DNA from: Leucocoprinus leucothites
Lineage: Eukaryota > Basidiomycota > Agaricomycetes > Agaricales > Agaricaceae
Direction of reading: 5' to 3'
DNA: 64,000 bases
Assembly (NCBI GenBank): GCA_013368445.1
Contig: JAACJO010000018.1
Span: 744,001-808,000, forward strand
Part shown: positions 23,777 to 34,825 of the stretch, piece after piece
Position numbering within the stretch: position 1 is the first letter of the stretch
How the letters are laid out: the number at the start of each line of letters is the position of its first letter
Program-made: the position numbers and the translations under genes
Notes under the pieces: generated by a model
The model's database searches: none
What the model was told of the DNA's origin: nothing
What the model saw: only the letters and a program-made list of their open reading frames with translations

Positions 23777-24640
23777 TTATCCCTTTTGTAAGATTTGATG
23801 TCCTCATCAACAACTTTACTCAAAACTCGTTCAGTAGTCTCCATAGGGCTCCCCAGTGATGTTGGCCCAGGTGATGTTGTCATAGGGGTTGTCATATTCT
23901 TCTCCATAAGCATCCCAATGGTCATAGCCTCCATCAGAGATTTGGTGGGGTCTGAGGTGGTGTTGGGTACAAGGTCAACAGCAAGGCCTTTTGTAATACA
24001 AATGTTGGGTGTCAGAAGTTGGGTGAGCTGGAGAATGCAGTGGTAGAACTCATGTTCTACTTGTGTCTGTTGAGTCAAGTCCCACATGGAGGATGACTTT
24101 GTTTTGTCTTTGTCATTGGCGTCAGATGGGTTGGACTGGGCAGATTTCTTGAGTTGGAGAGGTTTGGGAAGAAGATAGGGGGAGGTTTCCAGGTCTAAAT
24201 ACTTGGGATGGATGTTTGTGGGTAAGGATAGGTTTGAGCCATTGTCATTCTCAATCAGAAACTCCATTGATGAATGTGGTGAGTGGGAAGAGATGTAATT
24301 GTGGGAACTTTATGATGGCTCATTGTTGGAGGACTTGTGCAAACTCCTGGGTGGTGCAGGCTTGGTTTTTGTTGAAGAAACAGTATCATCTGAGGTGTTC
24401 AGGGGCTGAGTGTCAGCAGTAGTTACAGGTGTAATGTTCACATTGGTCCATGAAATAACCATTGATCCTACAGATTGCACAGTAAACTCTTGGTTCAGGA
24501 ATTTTGGGGGTAGGAACTGGGTTGGATTCCGCTTGTGGCAATCATAGTCCATTATCAGGTGTTCCAATTTGTTTCTCTCCCTGAGGGGTGTCAGGTTGAT
24601 CCATATTAGGGTCCATCACAGGTTGTAATGTTACCAATCC
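23777..24640 (-). pseudogene. post-pol ORF, 3' part, of the outer gypsy element
   Basis: Two minus-strand frames (24567-24310 and 24267-23683) lie between the DNA-transposon stack and the 3' LTR, the second reading into the LTR. They are Ser/Thr/Pro-rich with no recognised domain. By position they continue the frame that starts after the chromodomain at 34812. The second gypsy element has a similarly placed extra frame. Confidence 0.5.
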
Positions 24641-25000
24641 ATGACTGGTACCATCAGATGGTGCAGTCACAGATGGCTTCACATGGGTATCTGCAGATAG
24701 CAGGTTGATCCACAGATACAAGTAACCCGTTTTGTTCGGGCGAGCATGTATATAGATTGAATAGACTTTTCTGATAATTTTTGGTATAAGTTTTGAGCAA
24801 AAATACGCAAAATTGAGTGCACTACGGGACTTTCAAATTTGACCAAATATTCACAAATATTGGGGGGGATTGAGGCATTCATCAACACTCGACTCACCAT
24901 ATCTTCCTCAATTCTTGGTCGATTTCTATCAAAGTGGGCTCATTAGAAACGCATTGACTGGGGCTACAGAACAACATATAAATCGAGATGGCGAACGGAC

Positions 25001-28000
25001 TCATAGATCATACAAATACATTTCTTCCTTTCCTTCAGCCCACTGAAGCTCACAGATAGCAGTACTTATCAACTCATTCCTCATCTGAATCTTCTGATAC
25101 TTTACCTTCGATGATTGCTGCAGCTGCCTTGATACCTGGGAAAAGTGGGCTTCCATACCATGACCCAAGACCCATCCGAGCTTCAAAAGTGCTTGGAGAC
25201 ATATTGAGTTGCATAAAATTGATTTGTTGTTGGCCAACCAAAAATGCCCACTTGGCATCAACAGACGATGCTAGTAGATATCAGATAAGGAAGGATTGAG
25301 TGTGAGAAATGTACGAGCCTGGAGCACTGCAGTAGTTCATTCCCATCCTTGCAAGATTGGGATGACTGGTTGCAGTAGTGTTCCACCACTTCATATACCC
25401 CCTGAATCAATGACTGTTGAAGACTGGATGACTGGCTCTTTCAGGTAAGTGCAAATGTCATCCAGTTTCCCTGCTGTTGGTTTTGCTGCAGTGGGTTTCT
25501 TCATGTATTTGTTAGTGACTTGCTAAATTAACAGTAAGAATTAATATTAATAGAGATGGGATTATGTACTGCTGAGTCACTTCCTGAGTCAGGTGTGAGG
25601 TCAGGTCAGTAGTTTTGCTCCCACTGATCAATTACAGTCTGTTTGAGTTGTGAAATAACAGCACGTGAAAAACCATTGTCCTTAAACCACTGCAGCTTTC
25701 AATCAGGGCACATGACTAGAAATGCATAAATACACCTCTTATACTCACAGAGAAAGTAACATACCAATTGCAATGAAATAAATTTCACACTCTTTGCAAA
25801 GTGTGACATACTTGTTAACACAAAATTGCAGCTTGAGCTGCAATGCAAATAACTGGTGATAACTCGTCATCATCATCCTCACACACATTGACAAGATATG
25901 TTTGGATATCCAGTAGGAGTGGAAAGGCATCAACAATGAGGGGAACTTCAGCCTTTGAAAATAGATCAGTTGCTTTTTTGAAAATCTAGAATACTATTAG
26001 CTCATGTCTTAGCAGTAATTTTAACACATACCTCAAGAACAGGAAGGAAATCAGTTACTATCTTCCACTGGTCAGCTGATAACTGGTACTGTGTCAGATT
26101 ATTGTCAGAAATCCCAGTCATTGTCTCAACCTCCTTTTGGAAATAAACATGAGCATTAAGACAAAGGAAATCTGAATTCCAGCAAGTTGCCACTTGGTGA
26201 TTGAGTGAACGTTTAGCACCATCAAGCCTGGGATTTTTGCTGACTCACTCATCAAACTGCTCACAGAGAGTAGGTGAGTCATGAATACAATGAGTGAGAC
26301 CAGAGACCTAAATATTATTAGAAAAGTACACATTGCAAGTATAAAAGACACACCCAAGGCATAATACCCTCAGCTGTATGGAGCTGAGCAGGAGTGGCAG
26401 TAACAGGCTCTTCCCTTGCTTGTATCTGCATAATTGCTGGCTGATGGAGTGCCAGTACAGCTTCCTGATTAAAAATACCATGACTATCATCTTCTTCAAG
26501 CACTCCATAATCTTCATCATCCTTGTCCTCGACAACCTGATCTGTTACGAATGTTAAATGATCATCCACTGAGACTAAACCATTATCGGAAATGATGGCC
26601 TGGTTTGACTTTGTCTTGTCCTTCTTAAAGAAAAATGACATAAACATCTAAACAAAGTAAATTATTATAATGGTAAATGTCAAGCTTAAATTAAATACTG
26701 CACCTTTGCTACTAAATTCAAAATATGGGCCATGCACCAAGTATGAGCTTGTGGACCAGGAAATGATGGTATATACTGAGGAAGAAGCTCTACAAGCTTA
26801 TTGCAGTTTGCTGCATTATCCATGCATATAGAAAATAGCTAGAGTTTGATTGGTAAGCATATGCAGTTAATTAAAATATTGAGATTACTCACCTTCTTTG
26901 TTAATCCCCAACATTTCAGACAGTCAAAAACAACCTTAGCAAGGTATTCACCAGTGTGTTTGTGTTTTAACCTATTATTAAGCAAATTTAATTCATACTC
27001 TGGGTTAGAATAATATTATTGCTTACCTAATAAACTCCAGCACTGTCCGATAGATTGTACCCTGTTCAGACCAAATAATGACAAGGCCCAGATATGATGC
27101 TACAATTGGTGCTGTCCATCTATCCAGAACAAGATGGATACCACCAGTAATCGACTGCTCTGATCAGTCTCTAAAGTAGAGTGAGAAAAATACAAACATA
27201 CCATGAGTTGAGTATGAACAATACCAGACACTTCACAATATAAAAGTCAGGTATCACAACCAACTTGCTCAGGACTTGGAAGGACTGTTTCCTTTTGGAG
27301 TATAGCAACTTCAAGATGATAAAGCCCATCCTTGACTGAGTTGAATGGGCACTGATTCACAGCACACCATAATGAAATGATTGCTCAGTGAGCTGATTCA
27401 GAGTAAGGAATATAATCAGAGTCAGATTGATGTGGGACCAATGATGAGCCATCTTCAGCAAGTCCATTCAGCCAGTTGCAGGCCTTGATGCCCTTCTGAA
27501 GGTTTCCAGTCCCTGTGTGTGTCTTCATGCATCCCCGATGATGTGCTGTATGACAGTCCAGATTGGTTTTACAGGTGAAGATAAATACCAGTTCAGAAGG
27601 CTCATCATCCTTGAGAACATGGTCAAGGGTGATGTTAAAGTGCTGGTATGCAAGAGACTTAAGATGTGCAAATGAAGCCTCTAGAATTATTGGATTATAT
27701 ACATTAATAAATTTTTGAAGTGGTTGTGAATGTACATACCAATAATCTCATCATCTGGCAGGTCCCAGATATCAAGATTATGCTTATCAGCCACTTGATT
27801 AGCAGCCTTTGCCTTCTGGCACTGTTTGACAGGAGAGAATTGTACAGGGATGAGTGGTCTGGTATTATCTTCCTCATCACTCGAAGCCCTAGTCTCAGGT
27901 GTCTGGGCCTGAGAAATGTGTGGTGTGATAGCCCTGCTGCCACTTGAACCCCTAGATGGTGGCCCTGAAGCAGGATGAGAGGGAAGCCTTGATTTTATAT

Positions 28001-28064
28001 GAGGCATATCAATGCAAGGATGGACTACAAGGGGTGAGAAGCTCGAATGCAGGGTCATGTTCAT
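25001..28064 (-). pseudogene. hAT-family transposase, decayed
   Basis: Order from the 5' end: a Ser/Pro-rich start (28064), and a BED-finger-like block with CHTAHHRGCMKTHTGTGNL around 27540. Next are GGIHLVLDRWTAPIVASYLG near 27130 and CNKLVELLPQYIPSFPG followed by HTWCMAHILNLVAK near 26730-26810. QLSADQWKIVTDFLPVLEVC lies near 26040. These match the usual hAT order (BED finger, RNase H-like core with the W-T-P block, then the helical insertion). Stops and probable introns interrupt it, and the C-terminal dimerisation block was not recognised. No active protein is expected. Confidence 0.75.
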
Positions 28065-28372
28065 TATCTGACATGTTTACATCAATAATTTGATTCAGAG
28101 TCTCAAAAGCTCCCATATATAGACTATATATCTATTTTTAACTAGTCCCTGTTAGGTTACCACAGGTACTATGGGATGTCCATACCTCGGACACATTGTT
28201 ACCTTGGACAGTCACATCAGTCACACTAAGCATGCACCAGCTGTTTTGAACTCTGTTGGCAATCAATGATCTCATTATCTCAGTCCAGGCAATGAGACTT
28301 GTATTATGTGTCCAGTCTATGAGTATCTATCTGAGTAATAATCTAGTCTGAATCATGCCCATCCAAGAAGAA

Positions 28373-31004
28373 TCATGAATTAGAATAATGATGATAATGT
28401 CCATTGTTCAGGTTATAATAATATTGAGAAAACTGTTGATTTGGAGCCATTGCCACATAACTGGGATGATGGTAGGTAGGGAATGTAGCATTAAGGCCTT
28501 GGCTAGTAAGATTCAGTGCTGCATTATAGATGGTAGGAGCAACTGGAAGAGTGGCAGGTGGTGTTGATGATGTTGATGGGCCTTGCTTGATGATCAGAGG
28601 TGAGCTTTCTGCAGTGGATTGATTGCCAGCTGCAATTTTCCAGGTAGTGTGAGCTCTCTTGTTATAAAGAGACAAAAACCTTTCATGAGTCCGAAGTTCT
28701 GGATGAGTCTCAAGATGATCTTTGATACCTTGCAACATGACATCCTTAGTTCCAGTATCAGGAACCCCAAGAGCTCGAGTGACAATACAAAGTTTGGCCC
28801 TAGACTTGGAGTAGGCTGCAAGAGAGCAGTCAAAAACCCTTGAACTAGCCTGTTCAGTAATATAACACTCTTGTTCCTGTATCTCGGCAGCCTTCTGGGC
28901 TCCTCTCACCTCCTCCTCTGCTTCCTTCCACCTCTGCTCTTCACCCTCCACCTCAAAGGCCTCCCTCAGTTAAGGCATTGTGAGTACCCTAGCTTTGACT
29001 TTGGTTGACTTCCTCTCCTTTCTCTTCACAACATTAGCGAGTTGTGAGTGAACATCTGAAAGTGCATCCTTTATGATTGTACAGTGGGCATTTGCAGCCT
29101 GTACTGATGCCTTCCTCATCTGGACTGCATCACAGAGCTGACAAACATAAGACCAAAGCTCCCGAACCTCTTCAAGAAGTTCTATGTATGATTTTGCCTC
29201 ATCACTTTGAAGGGGAACATTCCCAACCTTCATTAAAATGTCATTGAAGTCAAGACACCTGGACAAAATCGAGGTGCAGAGTGATATCGATCTATCCATG
29301 ATGTCCACCTCTGAACTCCCAGCTTCATTGTCATCACTACTCTCTCTATCCTCCAGATCTTCCCATTCACTATCATCTTCATCACCTGACTTGATATCCA
29401 ATGTATCTATAGTCACTGTACCAGCGTGTGCAGCTTGATCATTAGAGTCTTCATCTTCAATGTCAGAAGATGCAGCCATAGGTGATGATGGAGTCTCAGC
29501 AGGAAATGAGTCAGGAACATGTGCATGGGAAGATGAGGACATGCTGGGAGCGAAATCTTCATCTGAGAAGACATTCCGATTGACTGGAAAGATGCCTGTG
29601 GTTCGAAAAGCGTTCTGGATAGAGGAAAGCTTCATGTGCTTTCCTCTGACATCAACATATTCTTGTATCACATTGTAGCGATTAATTGTCTGGCAATTGA
29701 TATGCAGATCATCACAATGACTGCACCAAGCTCGACCAATCGGAGAGAAGATCACAATGTCAAGAGGTTGTAAACAGTGTGTACATTTGGAAGGGAAGCA
29801 GAAAAGAATGATATCGCAGCCATCAATGGAATAGACCTCCCACTGAAGGTCCATTGACTTATGTGATTCATGCCCATCAAGGATTAGGAGGATGGGCTTG
29901 GTATTGTCAATGCACTTCTTCATTGCATATGGAATGAATGCATCTTGTAGCCAATTGACAGCTTGTTCATTATTGGTCCAACCAGTTGGTGTCTGACCAA
30001 CTCTAAATATCACAATTAAAAAGGGAATCATCCAGCAAGCAAAAAAGCAGACTTACAGAGATACCTGGTCATCTGGGAGTTCTCAAAGATCAGGAGTGGG
30101 GCCCTCACTGAGAACAAATCCAGGAGGGATAGAGTCTCCAGCTGCGGAGATGCATTCAATAATAGTGACAAGCTCAAGATTATCACTGCTGACATGGTAG
30201 CAGTTTTTCATCTTGCACAGATAGATGTAAGACTGTCCATTTCCTTTCTGGCCACCACCCATCTGAATCCCTTTCTCATCTATATTCCAAATATGCTCTG
30301 GTGGAATACCTCCATAGGTACGATGTATTTCCTCATAGACATGAAAGTAATCATTAATGACAGATTTGTTGAAGTTATCATGTTGCTTTGGATCGAGCTT
30401 CTGGGCCTTCCCTGCAACAAGCTCTGGATGTCGTTTGAAGAAACTCCGAACCCACTTCTGTCCAACAATGCTCCCAGCAATATTAGATGCATAGTGATGA
30501 AGTCCACTGAAATCAACGGGGGTCACAGAGAGCTTGAAGGGCCACCCAATCAGCCACAACTTGCTCTTGTGCTGGTGTGAGGACCTGCAATATGACAGCA
30601 TGGTCCTTCAAGCTCTTGTGCTTCCCATGTATACGGTCTGCAATTATTGACTTCGAGACCTATGGTGATATAAGTCAGAATGAACATGGGATGAGAAGCT
30701 AACTCATGTTGTGTGCAACTGCAGCTGCCCTGTAGGAATCAAAGACACCATCTCTGTAGCCCTGGATGGCTGCAAGGAGTTGCTTCTCATAGTCAGGCTC
30801 ATGGTATGTCCTGCTTTGATGATGATTTCCACTGGCCTTTGTGTGAGCCATAAACTCGGGCAATGACAGGGGCTTGGGGTGATGAACGCACCAACTAAAT
30901 GATGCAACTTGCCAAAATTGGCTTTGAAACTCCGACGTGGCTGTTCTGGCAGAGGTGACAGAGAGTGACATTAACCTGTATGCTTGTTGTCCACAACCAC
31001 TCAT
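28373..31004 (-). pseudogene. DDE_1 superfamily transposase
   Basis: Minus-strand blocks: N-terminal part 31004-30699 with YEKQLLAAIQGYRDGVFDSY (psq-like helix-turn-helix), then 30601-30083 with WVRSFFKRHPEL and the first catalytic block WNIDEKGIQMG. The block 30031-28970 has LLILDGHESH and the third acid in CLQPLDIVIFSPIGRAW, then an acidic linker. The C-terminal part 28951-28373 has a coiled-coil-like start. This is the layout of fungal DDE superfamily endonucleases derived from pogo-like elements. Introns or frame changes separate the blocks. All three catalytic acids are visible, but I cannot show one continuous reading frame. Confidence 0.75.
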
Positions 31005-31118
31005 TTTTTCACATTAAAAATGTGCGCATCTTATTATATGCATGCAGATCAGCTATTCTAGCAATTTTCATTGAGATTGAAACAGCGGAACAGGAGATAC
31101 AAATGTTTGTCCAAGGTA

Positions 31119-32710
31119 CAGTGGCTCAAAAAACTGTCCCAATGTTTTCACATTTTGGACATATTTGCTAATATCACAGCAGATATATGGCCTAGCATCC
31201 TGAAAATATTCACACAGGTACCTTGACATATTGGGCGCATATATTCCCTTGATTACATGACCTTGTCCATCAATGAATCATTAATGAACTATCAAAAATA
31301 TCTACTCATTGGGACAGTTTTTGACCCTCTGTTATCTACCTACTCAATACTTTGTATGACCTGCTCTTGCCCTGATAACTGCCTCAATCCTTCTGGGCAT
31401 GCTTTCTATCAGCCTTTGGCACCTTTCTGCTGGAACCTTATTCCACTCCTCTACTAGCCTCTCCCACAATTCAAATACTCCCTTGGGTGGTCTTTCATAT
31501 GCCTTCAGCTGGTCCTTCAGGTAGGTCCAGAGGTGTTCAATGGGATTTAGGTCAGGGGATTGTGCAGGCCATGATAGAACTTGAATGTTGTTGTCCACAA
31601 ACTATTGTTGTCCCAGTTTTGAGGTGTGTTTTGGGTCATTATCCTGCTGGAATATCCTCTCCTCCTCCTCCATCTCCAACTTTTCAAAGCTTTTGACCAC
31701 CCCATTGTCCAAAATCTCGCAGTATTGCACTGCATCCATATTCCCTTGAACCTCTATCAGCTTTCCTACTCCATTCCACCCCATACACCCCCACACCATC
31801 ATGTTACCACCTCCTCCATGTTTGACAGTAGGGAGAGTTGTCCTATCTGACAGTGGTTCCCCCCTCTCCTTCCAGGTATACACCTTTCCATCTGATCCGA
31901 TCCTGTTGATCTTTGTTTCATCTGTCTACAACACCCTCTTCCAGCCCTCCACTGTCCAATTCCTATGTTCATGTGCAAAGTCAAGGTGTTCCTCATGATA
32001 TTGCTTTTTGAGTAGAGGTTGTAGAATCTTGGTTACAGAGTGAAATCCATTGTCCTGAAGGGTATTTCTGACAGTTTGGGGTGTGACAGGACTAGACAGA
32101 GTAGAGTTAATGAAATTTGTAGCCTGGACAGCATTGTCTAGCTTTCCAGAGGTTATTTGGTGAATTATTGCATTTTTGTCACAAGGAGAAGGCTTGGAAG
32201 GACATCCTCCCTTGTTGTTTTCCTTGTTCCCATCAACTTCTTTCTTGATCCTCCCAACAGTAGACTTGCCTAGACCAGTTTTATGTTCAATCTGGTGCAA
32301 GGAGTAGCCATCTTTGAGAAGAAAAGTGACTTGAGAGTATTGGGTAGAGGAGATAGCTTTCATGATGTAGTGGGAGGAAGAAAGACAGTTGTAACCATCT
32401 CAACATGTCAACCAAGGTCACATGATCTTGTTTATGACTCCTATGCCTGCCCTGATGGTCCCCTGGCATATTACAAGGTAGATACTGGGAGGCTGACAGG
32501 TGGTCAAAAAACTGTCCCAATGAGTAGATATTTTCAATAATTCATTAATAATTCATTGATGGACAAGGTCATGTGATCATGGGAATATATGTGCCCAATA
32601 TGTCAAGGTACCTGTGTGAATACTTTCAGGATGCTAGGCCATATATCTGCCCTGGTATTAGCAAATATGTCCAAAATGCAAAAACATAGGGACAGTTTTT
32701 TGAGCCACTG
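31119..32710 (-). mobile_element. Tc1/mariner element with about 210-bp inverted repeats
   Basis: Starts CAGTGGCTCAAAAAACTG and ends with the inverse. Flanking TA (31117-31118 and 32711-32712) is the expected duplication. Inverted repeats extend about 210 bp (to about 31328 and from about 32501). It is inserted within the right inverted-repeat region of the DDE_1 element. Confidence 0.9.
31344..32363 (-). pseudogene. Tc1-like DD34E transposase with two in-frame TAG stops
   Basis: A single frame of about 339 codons. The N-terminal helix-turn-helix is followed by the first catalytic D in TDETK, the second in QQDNDPKHTS, and the catalytic E in SPDLNPIEHLW. Thirty-four residues separate the second and third acids, giving DD34E. 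TAG stops at 31926-31928 and 31602-31604 fall where relatives have tryptophan, consistent with TGG to TAG transitions. No frameshift is seen, so decay is recent. Confidence 0.85.
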
Positions 32711-32839
32711 TATGGACATATCTGAGGTACAGACATCCCATAGTATCTGGCAAACCAGTATCCAACCTGACCCAATCTGGTCATCATGGATCGTTACCTG
32801 CAGATACCTGGTTGTCACATATCCATGACGGTGTGACAT

Positions 32840-34130
32840 GAAAACTGAAAATGAACAAGTAATACTAATATTTTTGCAATTTCACACTTAGTATTATAAA
32901 AGAATAATGCTATACCTAAGAGCCCTATAGTGCATTAGTGGTGTAGCTACAAAGCTACTTACTAAGAAGTAATATGGTCAACCAATACGGCAGGCAAGAC
33001 TGGTAATCTAGTACAGCTGTCCACTGTTGTGAACCATTCTGGGGATTCAAACCCTCAACTTCAGGACACCACATCACCAAATTACCACTTTAGGACTCGA
33101 GGGAAACCTCTGCACTGAGAATGATCCAAATGATCTAAAAATAAGGACCAAGGTCTAGAACTGGATCAGAAGGATCAACAGACTGGTTAATAGACAATGA
33201 TCTGCATTTTCCACATGTACAAGACAGGAACCTAGCTACCCCACTGCTTAGCTACATCATTTCCGCACTGCTCAGTCATCCAACTGTACTGGCCAAGCAA
33301 ACTGATGGTTGCATTGATGTGGCAGAGGTCCTCAGTTAAAGGAAATATCACAGCCAAAATGCTTACCCATGATTAAAAAAGGATTAATGAAAGAAACTCG
33401 CGTGGTAGCTACTCTGCTACCCATATGACAACCTAGCGATTGAATGGACCTACCAGTCGGCATCGCATCGTAAAAGTATACCCAGTCAAATCCAGGACAA
33501 TTCAGTCATTTTCTATTAGTCAATTTCAAGTCATACCTATTTCTTTCTAGAATATTTCGTCTATTTTCGTATCTCTCAAATAATATAAAAAGGGCCTGAC
33601 AGTGTGTGGATAGGCAAGGAATCCTACACCTCCATAGTGCTATAGGGTGTGCAGACCACAAACTAGGCATTTTTGAGTGAATAAGTGATCAACCTTCTAA
33701 GAGAACTCTAACAGGAAAGACTTCTACTAGTTAATCTAAGAAATATTCTAAGATGTCTCGAGTTCGACCTAGTGCCACAGCGAAGTAGCTATCAAGCTAA
33801 GAAGGCTTGTAGTTAAGACATATTGACTGCACCAGCACCAGTGTGTGACTGAGTGGGTGATTATAGACAAGGTCCAGTTGACCTTAGAAAGAAGCAGAGA
33901 CAGCCTCAGGATAAAAGATCTTAGCTATAGAAGTCAACTAAGCATTGCAAACTGCGCACTTAGTCAGGATCCTAGTACAGTGTTTGAGAATTTCACAAAG
34001 TAAATAAAACAGCATTTAATTTCATTGCACATTTCGCATTATTCAGCAGTACCTACATAAATCCTCATCTATTTCCCATACTTCCCCTCAAATTCGTTTG
34101 AGGTTACATTCTAGCTACCTAGCTAGTACT
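32840..34130. other. unassigned repeat-like DNA, possible solo LTR
   Basis: No coding region. A TATAAAAAGGGCC sequence at about 33585 on the plus strand looks like an LTR or gene promoter, and GAGGTTACA near 34107 could be an LTR end. I found neither a matching second LTR nor a target duplication, so the identity is open. Confidence 0.35.
33030..33100 (-). other. tRNA-like (SINE-head-like) sequence
   Basis: In minus reading it has GTGGTAATTTGGTGATG (A-box-like D-arm) and GGTTTGAATCC (a good B box), spaced about 25-30 nt apart as in tRNA genes. A T-arm can be drawn (GGG-TTTGAAT-CCC), but the acceptor stem is poor. It is more likely a tRNA-derived SINE head or retroelement primer-related sequence than a tRNA gene. 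Confidence 0.35.
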
Positions 34131-34812
34131 CTACTTGAAATTATATCCATACATCAATGAGCCTCTACAACAGTCCCTAATCCACATTAGGAAGTTCAGG
34201 GGGTACTCCATTGGTTCCAGCATCAGGTCCATCTGGGTACTGGAGGTCAGGGAGTTCAGATCCTTGTCAAGTCTCGCTAGGCTCACTTGGATCTGGAGCC
34301 TCTGGGAAAGCGTGAATTCGGGCTTGTTCAGCCACTGATATGATCTTCCTGATGATAGGTGATTCGACAGTTCAGCAAAGTGAGTCAGTGTGGCACTTGA
34401 GGGAATATGAGTGATGAAACATTGTGCATTTAAGAAATAGGAGAGTAGTCCAGTCCTCCCTGAATAGGTTGAACTGGACAGCATCAAGTGAATCTTTGCG
34501 GAGAGTGGCCCTAGCTTCAGTGAAGGGGGTGTTGTAGAGTTGGAAGGTACAGAGGGCTCGAGTGGGGTTGGTGATGCTTTCTTCTGGTGAGGGATCTTCC
34601 ACAATTGGGGAAGGGGGCTGAACAATTTCAATGGTTGTGACTGGAGGGGTAGAGACATGGCTCGTTCTTGATCCAGTACAGATATATGATGGAGGGTGTG
34701 AAGGTAAATGATTGGAATTCAACATGGTGTCTAGTTTGCAGAGGGGTGTAAGAGGTATGTTGGTTTGGTAGGTGTAAGGTTCTGGGGTGGAGTTTGGAAT
34801 GAGGTGTTGCAT
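34131..34812 (-). pseudogene. post-pol ORF, 5' part, of the outer gypsy element
   Basis: Overlapping frames 34812-34372 and 34658-34131 begin 14 bases after the chromodomain stop. They are Ser/Thr/Pro-rich (PPSPIVEDPSPEESITNP) and have no known domain. The second gypsy element has a comparable frame at the same place. Confidence 0.5.
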
Positions 34813-34825
34813 GATTCTGGGTTTT

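Larger units (their letters stand above)
28145..32778 (-). mobile_element. DDE_1 (pogo/Tigger-like) transposon with nested Tc1 element
   Basis: Imperfect inverted repeats mark the ends. ACTATGGGATGTCCATACCT near 28170-28190 reappears inverted as AGACATCCCATAGTA near 32738. The inner flank TTGTCCAAGG also recurs on both sides once the Tc1 insertion at 31119-32710 is ignored. The transposase lies at 28373-31004. The ends are given to within about 10 bp. Confidence 0.6.
24686..32808 (-). mobile_element. hAT-type DNA transposon, interrupted by a DDE_1 element
   Basis: The inferred limits come from the inverted motif GGTATCTGCAG (24686-24696) and CTGCAGATACC (32798-32808) together with the hAT coding remains at 25001-28064. 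The 8-bp target duplication expected for hAT was not found, so the ends are approximate. A second element (about 28145-32778) sits just upstream of the transposase start. Confidence 0.55.

Noticed and set aside
33030..33100. Functional tRNA gene
   Set aside because: The acceptor stem does not pair and the anticodon loop is unclear, unlike the clean tRNA-Asp at 8032.
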